From: Branchinecta lynchi
Lineage: Eukaryota > Arthropoda > Branchiopoda > Anostraca > Branchinectidae
Direction: 5' to 3'
Assembly: GCA_023053575.1 (NCBI GenBank)
Contig: JAKZAP010000001.1
Span: forward strand, 13,470,849-13,534,848
DNA length: 64,000 nt
Shown in pieces: positions 1 through 11,678 of this stretch (the first letter of the stretch is position 1; every line of letters starts with the position of its first letter). The notes under the pieces are model-generated. The model worked only from the letters and a program-made list of their open reading frames with translations. It was not told where the DNA came from and searched no databases. Both the position numbers and the translations under genes were made by a program.

Positions 1-146
1 ATATGCCAATCAAGTTTCATCGTCCTAGCACATCTGGAAGTACCTAACTCGCGATCACCGGACTTGCCGACCAACAGACAGACGGATAGACCGACCGACG
101 GAAAAGCGATCGGTATATGGCACTTGGCCGGATGGCAAGTGCCATA
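1..146. repeat. End fragment of dispersed TGGCACTTG repeat
   Basis: This stretch has GATGAAACTTG (reverse strand), a CCGTCTGT-type tract and paired TGGCACTTG / CAAGTGCCA motifs near 120-145. The same elements in the opposite order appear at 31166-31932, so it is read as the end of a dispersed repeat cut by the window edge. No coding potential is seen. Confidence 0.55.
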
Positions 147-1310
147 AAAACGTAGATATGGTCTCACAAATTATGCACTGATTATTCATCTCACGCTAAT
201 GGAAGGAGTTTGAAAATCCTGAACTTAGCGTTGCTTACGGAAGAGTGCGACGGGTGATCCAAGGTGTTAAGAGTCTCTGCAATTAATAATCTGACGGCCG
301 CGAATGTTTGTGCAGTTGCGTCATTGTTTATGACGCTCTCGTGGGAGAAAAAGCTTGCACATGTCCCAAAATACAGAGTAGATTTGGTGTCGAGTAAAGA
401 CAGCGAACTTTGAAGCCATCTTTAAGCCGTTTCTGGCTTCTAATAACGTGAAACACGGCTTTTACAGACCTAGACATGCACGGCAGAAAAGCCTGATGTT
501 ATTTAATGCGATAGCGTCAATCCGACGCCTTACGTCTCTCCTTGTTAGATATACATTAAAGAGAACATCCGGTTTTTGACAGTATTCCTAATTCTCATCT
601 GTCAGTGGTGATAGTTTTATGTCACGATGGATCCGCCAACATGTTGTCAGTATGTTTCCGCGTGCTAGATTGCATGACGACTGGCGTCGTTTTGGAACTA
701 TGTTATGATTAACCACTCTCGCCCTGTTTCGCTTCTATGTTCTTACTGCTTCCACAGAATATATAGGGTCAATCACAGGTTCTTAATTAAAAGTGCCCTT
801 CGTTACCTCTCTTTCAAAGGAAATGCAGTACTTGTTGCGCCGACCATGCATCTTTCCGAATTGCTCGATCCATTCCTTCCCAAATCTTTCAATTTCGTAC
901 GATACTACTGTGAGTACTAAGGTTTGAGATTTGCCTTCTCTGTTTGTGATTGGTTCTGGCAATTATCTGTCTACGACCGTCTTCCGACTGGCAAGCTAAT
1001 ATCCAAAACTGAAAGCATGATGAGCAAATGGGAGTATTTAACTTTGTCTGTCTTTCCTTTCTTTACGTCGTTCTTTATATCCCATATATCAGTGAAAACT
1101 GTACGGAGCCATCAGCCGTACCTAGATAAATATCTTTTTGTTTTTTTGTTTCGGATCTGATGCTAGAGGTATTTTGGGCTCAGGAAGTATATTCTGTAAC
1201 ATTCTTCGAGTATGTCACGAAGGTAAATGTGTTTGTAATCCACGTTTGGTTTCCGGTATCACCCGTCATTCATTCAGCAGTAATTTCCATAAAGCGCAAC
1301 GATAGTGGGC
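147..1310. other. Non-coding, nothing recognised
   Basis: Short open frames at 705-1345 have no recognisable domain or convincing exon boundaries. Nothing else is seen. Confidence 0.5.
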
Positions 1311-1503
1311 AAGGCCTATCCAGGGGGGGGGGGTTAGGAGGTTGACCCCCCCCCCCCCGTAACATACAAAAATACTCGTTTTTATCGGCTTTTTCCTCTG
1401 ATTTACGTCTTTTTTGTACTTTTTTGTCCGACCGGCAGGCACCCCCCCCCCCCCGAAAGGCAACCCCCTCTCCCCCCGAAATAAATTCCTGGATACGGGC
1501 CTG
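1311..1503. mobile_element. G-run terminal-inverted-repeat element, copy 1
   Basis: It starts AAGGCCTATCCAGG and ends CCTGGATACGGGCCT, an imperfect inverted repeat. Inside are long G and C homopolymers and a conserved centre with GTACTTTTTTGTCCGACC. A second copy in the opposite orientation lies at 2671-2877. Its size and terminal repeats suggest a non-autonomous DNA element. The class is unknown. Confidence 0.6.
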
Positions 1504-2670
1504 GTAGTGGGTGTACGAGGCCCCTTGAAGTGACCATGTTATGTCGGCTACCCAAGTTTATGGCGGCTTGGGTCTCATATATCAGAGCATCAATGGATGC
1601 GCTGATAGCTTGCATTTTTGACAATGCCGGGCTCATTCATGAAGCCCTCAGCCATTCTTCGATGGCTGGGTGGTTATTTACGAGGTTCGGAACCCATTTA
1701 AGGGAAACTAATTTCTTCAACCCTTCGAATATTCTGACAAGTTTAGCATATTTTCGATCGAAATCTCTTGTACCGCCAAGATTGCCTTGAGCATCCCACG
1801 CCAGCGAAGTTTTAATTATCTCGTTTTGTTTTATTTTTAAAATCTTGGAACCATGATCAAATTTTTAGTCAAAGCCCTCTTCCCCCCCTCATTTACTTCT
1901 TCGCTGTGACACCCAAGAGGTATTTCGTTCAATGCTCATGCCCAATAAAATGTGTGAGGGAAGTTTTCCCTCAAAATCTCGATGTCGTTATTTCATGAGC
2001 CGTAATTGGCTGTTACTGATATCCGTACCCGAGTTTCCATTGTAAATGGCCTCTTTGGAAATGCAACAGGACCTTATTGTATCTCTTCAATACTTGTGAT
2101 CCGTGGGTAAGGAAAAGTATTCTACTCCAAAGTCTATCGTCTTTGCTCTACTGTAAAGCACACCTTTCGCATGCTCTAGTCCTCCCATCTTGAATTGTAA
2201 GAGTAGGAGGAGCTTTAGCTGGAAATTGGGTTGCGCATTGTTTGTATCCTTACCACCATTCTTGTATCCTTGCAATCATACGGAAACAAAGCAGCTACCA
2301 ATCAGTCGACCTAAAGATGGCTCTTACTTTATCAGTCTGGGCAGTTGTCACAGGACGTGTACAGAAGAGACTTGAGAGCTGTACACAGTACCAAGTATAA
2401 TTCTTTAAATACTGGGTATAAGAGGCGGGGGGGGGGGGGGGGCTATTAAGGGACCACACACACTGTGGAATGTATCTGAATTCGTATTAATTTTTGTGGC
2501 AAAGGGTGATCTCATCATTATTTTTTACCAGATTCCTGCTCAGTCATTGAAGATTTGGGGCTAACCCTTAGTGGTTTTCTCGGAAAGTTTGGTCCTCAAG
2601 AAAAGCTTCGTAGAACTCTACTGGGGGCCAGAAATGATGGTTTCACTTGTCTCCGACCCATAGCCTACAG
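1504..2670. other. Non-coding, nothing recognised
   Basis: Nothing supportable is seen apart from a G-run near 2427-2443. The short open frames show no exon signals. Confidence 0.45.
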
Positions 2671-2687
2671 CAGGCCCGTATCCAGGA

Positions 2688-2718
<31 letters not shown>

Positions 2719-2877
2719 TGCCTTTCGGGGGGGGGGGGGGTTGCCTGGGGGTCGGACAAAAAAGTACAAAAAGACATAGATTAGAGGGCAAAGCCTGTAA
2801 AAATGACTATTTTTGTGTGTTTCGGGGGGGGGGGCAACCCCCTAACCCCCGCCCCCCCCCCCTGGATGCGGCCTTGG
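2671..2877. mobile_element. G-run terminal-inverted-repeat element, copy 2
   Basis: It begins CAGGCCCGTATCCAGG, carries G-runs and the centre GGTCGGACAAAAAAGTAC, and ends CCTGGATGCGGCC. It is the reverse orientation of the copy at 1311-1503. Homopolymer lengths in the assembly are likely unreliable. Confidence 0.6.
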
Positions 2878-3562
2878 CCTAGAGTGTGTGAAGCGGGAGT
2901 CTTATGACAGAGCGGGCTGTCCGAGGTTAAAGCTTCTGAAACGTCTGTGTTAGCAGTGAAGCAGGCAGCCAACGAGGAGTTCCCCATTCTCGATTTTAAT
3001 GTACAGCAAGGGCCGGTGCCCGGTCGGTACCGGCAACGGATGACACCAGTCGGTACCTGTTGCCACATGTTTGGAAGCGGAAAACGCCTAATCTGTCGCC
3101 GGGTAACAGTTTCAAGTTCAAGGCAGACTGAGAAACTCCGACAGTTCCCTGGTCCTATTAGCCAAAATCTTCGAGTAGCACTACAAAACTACAGAAGTAA
3201 AAAAGCATTTCCCCATGGATCCGAAGTGCTGCCATATAGTGTTACCAGCCATTTCTGTTGCGTTTGTCATTTCTGTCGTCATTTCTGTGCTTGGGATTGA
3301 CAATGAGAAACGGTATCATATGTGTCTACTAAAATAATAGCCAAGCGATCGTGATGCTGGTATATATTATGCATGTAAATAATCTAGTTATTTATAAAAA
3401 AAAAGAAAACATACTGTTTGGACTCGGGCGTGGTCTGGTCTGAAGAACATTTTTTCTCGTTCTCGTCCCGCCTCGAGGGATTTTTTCCGGGACTGGGACT
3501 CGTAAGCGTGTCTTTGGTCTAGGGCTCGCCTCAGACGCGCGAACACACTGGACTCAAGAGCA
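2878..3562. other. Non-coding, nothing recognised
   Basis: A 117-codon open frame at 2947-3300 has no recognised domain and no clear splice sites. It is treated as chance. Confidence 0.4.
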
Positions 3563-3868
3563 GGAGCCCAGAGGCGTCATTTAGGGTGGGGGGAGGGGGA
3601 CAGCTACACCCCCTGACATTCCATGTAAAAACAAAAACAGTGTAAAACCTAGTTGACGAGGCGCAAACTCGATTATGTATATACTTTTTACACGAAATAT
3701 TTTATTTACTTTTCATTCATATTTTGTATTTTCGGTCTCGCCTATAGGCGAGGTAGGCCAATCTTAGATATATGTAAGATTTAGTTTGAAGAATGCGAAG
3801 GGGACCCGGGATGACACCGTTGCCCCCCCCCCCCCTTAGGTGTTCGGGAAATGACGCCTCTGGCTCTG
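3563..3868. mobile_element. MITE-like element with GAGGCGTCATT termini
   Basis: The left end GAGCCCAGAGGCGTCATTT is mirrored at the right end by AAATGACGCCTCTGGCTC. The interior, about 300 bp, is non-coding with a G-run and a C-run just inside the termini. This is the structure of a short non-autonomous DNA transposon. No clean target duplication was identified. Confidence 0.6.
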
Positions 3869-4548
3869 CCTTGATGAGATGATCAAGATATACCATGCCA
3901 CCAGTGTTTGGTTTTTGTACAGTATTTCCTTCTTGAGACATTTTAAAAGTTTGATGGGTTGACAACAATACGGTATTGAAGGAAATAAACAAATATTTTG
4001 CTGCGAAACTTCACCTCACGTTGCACAGGCAACCTAAGTCTTGCTCACGATTCTGTGAACTCCTCTCCGTTTCAGCCTGATTCTGTTAGAGGTTCTCACC
4101 ATGTAATGCTGCATGTAATGCGAATGCTCGAATTTGGTCCCTCATGCAAACTCTCAATCGATCAAGCCGAGTACTAAATACCAAACGTAGGGCAATAATT
4201 GTCTAATGGCTTAATACAGACATCATATTTTGAACCGTGTTCAAGTCTAACAGTCACACTAATTGTCTGAAAGATGTGTGAGGTCTTGTGTACTGCTGTG
4301 AGACTGAGAACCGATTCTATTATCCGTTGGAGTTCAAAAGGTTAGCTCAGAACTTATCGTTGGTGATTACCCCTTTCGCTCGTCGCTAATTTGCTATTTT
4401 CATGCAACATTCGTTACGGTATGTATTTCTGCATGCGTTTTGTCAGGAATTGCAGTACAGATGACACCGTAGTTTTTGTTTGTGTATGTGTGTGGGTGTG
4501 GGGCGGGGGGGGGGGGGTCCCGTCTAGCATTCGTAGTAGAAAAAGAAG
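3869..4548. other. Non-coding, nothing recognised
   Basis: Contains a GT-rich and G-rich tract near 4468-4518 and nothing else supportable. Confidence 0.4.
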
Positions 4549-4645
4549 GATTCTTTCAGCCCAAACTGACTGCAAATCATGCAGCTGAGATTTACTATAG
4601 AAATATTTCTGCCCTTCTTAGCCGTGGGACTCTTCGGGAAATGGG
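4549..4645. repeat. Fragment of the AAGCTGACTGCGAAT foldback family
   Basis: Decayed half copy: TTCTTTCAGCCCAAACTGAC followed by TTTCTGCCCTTCTTAGCCGTGG. It matches one arm of the better preserved hairpins at 38890-39090, 44705-45090 and 54960-55352. Confidence 0.5.
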
Positions 4646-6138
4646 ACTCACCTTTATCAAGAAATGAACCTACGATAAAACAATTTTTTTCTTCAAAAAT
4701 TGATTATGAGAGTTATAGCAATTATAAATATCTCATTTTGATGAGTTACTTATTAGGAATTCCTGAAAATAAAAGCTTGAGAGATGATTTCATTCTGGAA
4801 CAATTGAACGTTGGAAATATTCCTAGGATAAATCTCAGCTGACGTCATCACACATGATTCGCAGTCACCTTGGAGTGTACGGAATACGTTGAGATTTTAT
4901 TTCAGCGATTTGGGCCTTTTTTTTTGCAAAGGTCAGTCTCAGTCGACCACTGGATCTAGGACCCACCAAATACGAAAGGGGGGGGGGGGGCTTCAGCTAT
5001 TCCACGTGTTCTCTTTTAAAATAAATGAAGTACTTTCTTGAAAACATACGTTTCTCGCGACTGGAACAATAATTGGGGCTAATTATCAGAATTCTGACTG
5101 ACGGTAAGGATATTGGTTAGGATGGTTCAGCTTTAATTGAAATTTTATGTTGAAATACCGAGTCACTGAATTTCTACCATTTCCTGGCTTCTCGTCTGCT
5201 GTGTCTATATGATAGGGTTTTATGATCGTGTGCATCTCCTCTTCTATTGGTCTTTACGTAGACTTGACAGAATATTTTTCGAGCTTATCTATCTGTATAA
5301 ATAATTATAAAAGGTCGTGTTTCATCCATGTAATGATCACACAGTTACTGCATGGCTTTGACAAGAATCCTTTGCGTGCTTTACCGAATTTCCTGCTTGT
5401 ATCTTGGAATTGGAGGTGTGTCTCAAGCATGACCTGTTACTCATCCCGCAGCCCCCCACGACGCAACCCTCTTACTACCCGTTCCTTTGAGAGCTCTTCC
5501 GTCTGTTCAGTCAGTGTTAACGTTCGTTGAGTTGAGTGACAAGGAAAATTTTTCTTCTCACGACGAGGAAAACATTCTTGGAATTCCGACAAGTTTATTG
5601 TCCATCTAATTGGTTTATCGCTATTCTGTACATTTAATATCGACAGTGTTTTCCCAGCTGTTGGGTATGGGAAGCCGTAAATAATGTGAGAATCGCAAAA
5701 CTAAATTTTGGTTTAGTTTTTTTTAGTTGTGATCATAGGTGCAGAAATTGGCCTGTCAGAGGAGTCCTTCTGAGAAACTAATTGCCGGGATGTCACCGGG
5801 TCAGGCCGCAAAAGTGAGTTAAACTAGACCTTATAGTGAATATTTCATTATTACTTCAAATTTAGGATCCCACACTAAAATCGGTGAAATGGCGAAGCAG
5901 TGAGACATGGTAGGTTGTAGTGATCAGTGAGGTGAAGGTTTGTGAGTGTAAAGAAGTAGTTTTGGAAATAAAGCGTGTGTTTGTACTTGCCCAAACAGTG
6001 CGTGAGGAAGCAGACGATTCTAGGCTACTATTCCAGTGAAAAGGCACCGGAAGGAAGTGAATCAGAGAGAGAGAAAAATAAGATACAGTTTGCGTGGATG
6101 TGTAGAAAGCCAAAATCGTCGACACGAGAATTTCCAAA
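4646..6138. other. Upstream region and probable 5' UTR of the giant gene
   Basis: A G-run lies near 4979. The last part, roughly 5866-6138, is likely 5' UTR because it runs directly into the start codon at 6139. A possible splice acceptor (TTTAG) lies just before 5866. No TATA box or other promoter element is claimed. Confidence 0.35.
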
Positions 6139-6561
6139 ATGGAACATTGCATCGAAAACTACAAGTGCGTGTACGAGACTCGAACTCTCCCAAACATTTA
6201 CAGGAAAAAGAAAGTATCCCCAGAAAAGCCTGTGCAAATCATGGTTTCGACCACGAACTTATCCGATAGAAGTTCAGAAAAAGTGTCAAAAAGCCCATGT
6301 GGCTCGTCTGATTCAGGAATAGAGACCAGCGAATCCTCCCCCTTATTTTCAAAGACGGACCTGGAATATTTGTCGGGAATCAGTAGGAAAAGACTTGGAA
6401 ATAGCAACATCTTGGATGACAGAACTCAGGACTTGCCCGAGTTCGTTAAGGATGACCATATTTTCGTTGGAACCGAGTTCATTAGTACCCAGCCAAAGAG
6501 ATTTTACACATCCCTACGGCTTTCGCGTTGGTTGCTGGCGAAGTATCCAATCAATGGAGCG
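6139..6561 (+). CDS. SORBS: SORBS/CAP-like giant adaptor, exon 1: N-terminus and first half of PDZ-like domain
   Basis: Start chosen at ATG 6139: context AAAATGG, with an in-frame TAG at 6103 just upstream. The exon encodes 141 residues. Residues 1-115 are polar and probably disordered and include SDSGIETSESS (residues 57-67), whose DSGIET core resembles a beta-TrCP phosphodegron. Residues 121-141 (RFYTSLRLSRWLLAKYPING) align with the first strands of PDZ domains of the ZASP/PDLIM type. The usual GLGF-type loop is replaced by YTSL, so peptide binding may be altered. The donor GCG|GTGAGT is phase 0 and joins exon 2, which completes the PDZ. Membership of the SoHo gene rests on the unbroken phase chain and is inference. 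Confidence 0.72.
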
Positions 6562-7101
6562 GTGAGTCTTGATATTTGTCTCTGCGGCAGTGGCTTCTAG
6601 CGGGCCATCGGACAGAGCCTAAGTTTTTTACTACAGATGGCGTCCCTGGTAGTTTGATGCCGGTGGCATAGATGGCATCTCGTGAGATTGACTTGCTGTT
6701 TATCTTTCATGCGGTTGTGGGGGAGTAGCTTTGGCGCTCGGATTGACGACGGTAGAAATGATATACAATAGTCGAAAGCGTGACTTTCGACGTCGGTCGG
6801 AAGAGAAGAGCTTTGACGCATTCTCACCTTAGGAAAGCAGAGGACGGTTGTGGGTTTTGTTCCGCGTCTGCACAATGTGATGTGGGGATAGAACTTGCGG
6901 AAGTTTATGAAATTTCCAGCTGCCTGATGTTATACGCTTAGCCTATTGTGGGCTATACAGGGCTCCCGGCGACTTAAGCAAGCCGGCGTTTGAGTTAATC
7001 CCTGTTCGGCCATCAGGATTTGCAAACCAAGTAGAACATAAAGAAAATATGAGAAAGTTACTTCACGACACGTTACTTCTTGGTGTACGTTTAACCGGGG
7101 T
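6562..7101. other. Intron 1, first part
   Basis: Starts with a consensus GTGAGT donor. No element is recognised before the repeat copy at 7102. Confidence 0.5.
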
Positions 7102-8020
7102 GTTTTCGGGATCCGAAAACGTAAGTGGAGGGATACCTATGACGTCGCGAAAATGTCCGTCTGTCTGTAAGCACGATAACTCTCGTCTCGAAGGGAATGA
7201 GATATTTTGATGAAACTTGGAGTGAGGATTCGTTGGGTCAAGGGTAAGGTCAAGTTCGTAGATGGGCTCTGTAGCCCTACATTTACGGGTGGGGGTCCAA
7301 ATTAAGGGACAAACAAAATATTTTTAAACAGCTATTGTGATAGTCGATTATGGGGTAAGAAGGCATTCTGAGACGATAGTGAAAACCATTTTCTGGCCGG
7401 ACATTTAGTTCGTCCGGAATCCGGCAAAAACCGGAAAGTTGGTTAAAAGTAAAAGTTTTATTTGAAGCTGATTAAATGTTCGGTTTAGAGGTAAGAAAAA
7501 GTGCTGAACACTATGATGAAAACCATTTGCTCGCCGAACAAGTAGTTCGTCCGGAATCCGACCAAAACCGGAAAATTTTTTAAAAGCAAAGGTTTGATTA
7601 GATGACAGACTAAGGGGTAAGAAGAGAGGGTGAGTATGTATATGAAAATCGCTTTTTACCCGGACATATAATTACTCTGGAATCCGGTTGTAAGTGGAAT
7701 TTTTTAAGTCAAAGTCTTATTTAAAGTTGATTAGACGTTCTTTACAGGGATAAAGAGATATGCTGGATTCGTTTCTGAATTTTCTTTTTTTGCTTCACTA
7801 GTAGTTCGCTCGGAATTCAGGCGAAACCGGAAGCTTGGCAGAAGTAAAGCAGGAAGTCTTGGTCAGTATCGTCAAAATAGATATGTCTTATTAAGTTATA
7901 TCTGAACTTGGTTTTCTCTGATGATTAACCTAGCGAAGACTGGATCTGGCGAAGACAAGACCTAATTGTCTTAATCAACTATTAGATTTTTGGGATCCCA
8001 CCAACACCTTTGGTCTTGTT
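7102..8020 (+). repeat. Family A repeat (GGGATCC ends), copy 1, near full length
   Basis: The head TTTTCGGGATCCGAAAACG is followed by a CCGTCTGTCTG tract, CACGATAACTCTCG and GATGAAACTTGG. Then come about five diverged units of roughly 130 bp, each with GTAGTTCG, a CGGAATCCGGC-like palindrome and AAAACCGGAAA. The tail is TTTTTGGGATCCC then ACCTTTGGTCTTGTT. No protein-coding capacity is seen. The class is unknown; it behaves like a non-autonomous mobile element with an internal tandem array. Confidence 0.75.
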
Positions 8021-8375
8021 CTATTTTCAGTTCTGTCATGTTTGCCTCTTAGGCCTGGCCACTGTTAAAACTGGTGAAAATGTCTTTGCCGCTATGTTTG
8101 TTTTTCAACCCTGTTGTGTCAAATTCCTCAATTTTGTCGAATCTGTCTTCCAACTTCAGTGCTGACTGCTAACTTACTTTTCCAACCTAATCGCTTATTT
8201 CCTCTTAAGATAACTGATACCAAGATGTAACGTGTGAATGTTGTTGTTTCTCTTGAGCGTCTGGCGGCAATTCGTCATTGGATTTTATGAAGGGCGTAGC
8301 TATAGAGTGACCTATTCTCACAACGCTAGTTGTGTTGCGAGAGCAACACTTTAGTTTTCTCCCGTTTTTGTTTTG
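8021..8375. other. Intron 1 spacer between repeats
   Basis: No recognised feature is seen. Confidence 0.4.
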
Positions 8376-9122
8376 TTTTTGGGATCCCAAACCGTAAGTG
8401 GAGGGGTACCTATGACATCCAAAAGTTGTCCCTCTGTCCGTCCGTCCCTCCGTCTGTAAGCACGACAACTCTCGAACGGAGATGTTTTGATGAAACTTGG
8501 TGTGACGATTCGTTGTGTCATCGGACAAGTCAGGTAGTAGATGGGCTTTGGCCCTGCATTTAGGGTGGAGGAGGGTGTTCAGATTAAGGGGCAAACAAAA
8601 TATTTTGAAACAGCTAATGTGATAGTCGATTATGGGGTAAGAAGACATGCTGAACACGATGGTGAAAATCATTTTGTCATCGCAAATGTAGTTCGCCCGG
8701 AATCCGGCCAAAACCGGAAAGTTTATTTAAAAGTAAAAGTTTTATTTCAAGTTGATTAGATGTTCGATTTAGGATAGGAAGACCTGCTGAGCACGATGGT
8801 GATAAACATTTTCTTGACTGACAAGTAGTTCGCCCGGAATCCGGCCCAAACCAGAAAACTTGTTAAAATTAAAAGTTTTATTTGGAATTGATTAGATGTT
8901 CGACTTAGGGCAAAATGACACGTTGAACACTTATGTGAAAACAATTTTCTACCCGGACATGTAGTTTGCCCGGAATCCGGCCAAAAGCGGAAAATTGTTA
9001 AAAGTTAAAGTTTTATTTGTATTTGATTAGATAACCGATTGAGGGGTAAGAAGTGATGCTCAATCCTTGTGTGACAATTATTTTTTACCGGCACATAATA
9101 TTCGACCAGAATCCGGCTGGAG
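8376..9122 (+). repeat. Family A repeat, copy 2, 3'-truncated
   Basis: Head TTTTTGGGATCCCAAACCG followed by the usual tract and four or more internal units. It stops abruptly at about 9122 where a C-run fragment begins. The GGTCTTGTT tail is absent. Confidence 0.7.
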
Positions 9123-9153
9123 TGACCCCCCCCCCCCTGGATACGGCCTTGAT
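9123..9153. repeat. End fragment of the G-run element family
   Basis: A C-run followed by CTGGATACGGCCTTG matches the terminus of the elements at 1311-1503 and 2671-2877. It sits exactly at the broken end of family A copy 2. Confidence 0.55.
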
Positions 9154-10483
9154 CTCCATCAGTGACCTGGAGAAGCTGTGGAGTCAACGTCCCCGCCCTC
9201 GCGTGACTGTCACCTCTTTCTGGCCACTTAGAAAAAATCGCGATAATACATCTTACCGCATATTTCCTATGTGTAGGACGCTGGCACGCGACTAGGGTTA
9301 TGTGGTTTCTTTCACACTCGCCTGTCAAAACCTTATCGCCCACATTTTGTAATCCGAGATATAGAAAGCGTTTAGGTTGCTCATAGCTCCAGCTGATCCC
9401 TGGCATACGCCGACGGTGCTTTGTGGTGTACTAATTTCCAGTTTCCGTGCTCTAGTGCCTGCGTATTTCTTATACTTAGTGTTGGAGTACGGTTAAAGAG
9501 GTGTCAAAGCTTGGAGGAATGCAAGTGTAGGATGCTCAAGTTTTGTTCTGGGGGCAAGAAAAAAGGATATGATGTAATTGAATTTTCTTTAATTAACAGA
9601 GGGCGATTATGTATTTTGGACCGAGTCTGTTTCTTTTGGCTGGTGTTTAGTAACTAATCATTTGCTAGAATACTACTTCAGACTTCCTGTCCCTTTGTGC
9701 ACGTTTTTGTTGGTTTGAATGACAGACGACTATGAATGAACTTCAGGTTACCCTACGATGGTGGTGGCAAAAAAAAAATTGAGCTCTGCGGATCGTGTAC
9801 GAGATGGTGTTTGTCATAGGTAGTCATACGTTCCTGGCCCAATTAACATTGTAACACGAACGAGTGTACAAGATACGGACTCGTTGGTGTTAATTTATTT
9901 ATTGACTGAATTTTTAAGAAACTGAAATTGTTTTTCAGTTTTTATAAAATTTTGTAAAGTATTATTATGTGCTTGCATGTCAGTGTATTTCTGTCCTATG
10001 CTATGTTTCGTCACGATGAGTTTTGCAAAAATAAAGTCAATTTAATAGAATTGGCCTGTCTTCTGAAATTTGTATTAGGCTGTATCTATAGGTCCATCTT
10101 GGCTAGGGTTCTCACAACGCCGTAGATACTGATTCCAAAGAATACCAGTCTGGAAATAGCTTCCAGTTAAGTATTTAAAAGCAGTAAACTGAATTTTCAC
10201 ACCGCAGAATGATCCGTGAAGAGCACCAGATTTGGGATTATTTTTATTCGGCTTACTTTATCGTTGGGTGATATTCGATACTGTTTGAACAAAAATGTAA
10301 TAGATTGCAATTTCGTAACGTTGTGCTGGCGGATATGCCGGGATTTTTGTCGTTCATGGCGGAATCCCTAGCTGTCTTTTTCTTTTCTTTTATCAATGTC
10401 GGCACTTTCGTACGGAATATCCGTAAGCTAGGATTCCATGGTAACATCCCATGCTTAATTATATTCGTTTGATGTCGGCGATA
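9154..10483. other. Intron 1, middle, nothing recognised
   Basis: AT-rich with scattered short open frames. AAAATAAAG near 10030 looks like a polyadenylation signal but has no gene in front of it. Confidence 0.4.
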
Positions 10484-11640
10484 CAAATAATAATAATGAT
10501 AATAATTTATTAAAGCCAACAAAGGGCCATACAAAAGTATTCATTATCGCACTTAACTAACAAAATTAACCTTTAAAATTACATACAATATGATCACTTC
10601 TTTTTACCCTTCTAGTATTCGCCAAATTACCTCCGATCTAAACTTCGTCGACTTCATAATACCAGGAAATAGTATGGGCCAAAAAAACTATCTCTAATTT
10701 CCTTCACCCCCGGACAATCTGTCAGCAGATGGCATAAACTCTCTTCTACCTCACCACAAAATCGGCAAGCACACTCAGCCACTGGCAAAGACTTATTCTT
10801 TTCAAAAACCTTTTTCCTACTTCGTAATGGGAGACACTTCGCCCGGAGTTGGAACCACATCTTTAATATTTCTGCGGGTAGACCTAGCTTAAAATAAAAT
10901 TCTAATCCAAACAAATTCTTAAACTTCGGATAATTAGTGAGCGTCTCCGACTTCCGAATAGCCTCATTCCATAACTGAGTTTCTTGGTCCTGAAGTACTG
11001 AAGTAAATTTTCCAATCAAATTTTCCAAATCTTCGGCATCACCATGTCCATCATTCCAAGCATACGACAGTCCAGCTTCGTCCAACAGCTTTTTCACTTG
11101 CCAAGGCCAAGAACGCTTCTTTTTTGATCCGAGGGTCTCTAAGTATGCTACTTTCAGCAGCCTATCTTCTTGGAGACTTACTATTTTTAACCAAAATCTA
11201 ACTACTTGCACTAGCCTACGCGTTCTAAGAGACAGCAAACCTAATTCTCCTTTCATTACTTGTGTATGGATTGTTTGATGTAAACCACTTAATCTCTTGT
11301 AGTGTTGTAGCTGAATCGATTCACGTTGCTTAGCAGCCCCGCAGCCCCAGAGCTCCGCCCCATAATGGATCGTAGGTAAAATTTTAGAATGAAATACGTG
11401 CTTATGCATCTTAAGGTCCTTAACTTTCATTAACGTCTCGTTTCTTAAAACTGCAAACGATGCAGCTTTACCTCTTTTACCCATCTCTGCAATATGTTCC
11501 TTCCAACTACCATTAGACATTAAAGTAACCATCAAATACTTAAAGCTTTTCTTTTGGGATAATTCTTTACCTTCAGACCAAGAGAGTCTGCAGCTCCTGT
11601 GCAGACGTGGCTACCAAAGCCGCGTCGTCAACAACATGAA
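10484..11640 (-). mobile_element. 5'-truncated non-LTR retrotransposon (LINE), RT end to 3' tail
   Basis: Read on the - strand, a fragment with VDDAALVATSAQELQTLL (near 11633-11580) is the reverse transcriptase catalytic (F/Y)xDD motif region. After one apparent frameshift it continues into KYLMVTLMSNGSWKEH, the usual post-RT segment, and a 293-codon frame at 10654-11535. That frame contains YGAELWG and, near the C-terminus, CRFCGEVEESLCHLLTDC, a Cys/His knuckle typical of Jockey/CR1-like LINE ORF2. Below 10550 lies a 3' tail rich in ATT repeats. The start of RT and the endonuclease are missing. The clade is not fixed. Confidence 0.85.
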
Positions 11641-11678
11641 CTTATATGTCAACGGATTTTTAACATACATTTTTCTAG

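Noticed and set aside
705..1345. Three consecutive small open frames on the + strand
   Set aside because: No recognisable domain, ordinary stop spacing and no splice or promoter signals. They end in the G-run element.
2947..3300. 117-codon open frame on the + strand
   Set aside because: No family motif and no clear exon borders. A frame of this length is expected by chance in 64 kb.
10020..10040. AAAATAAAG as the poly(A) site of an upstream exon
   Set aside because: No open frame in a fitting phase from exon 1 reaches it.
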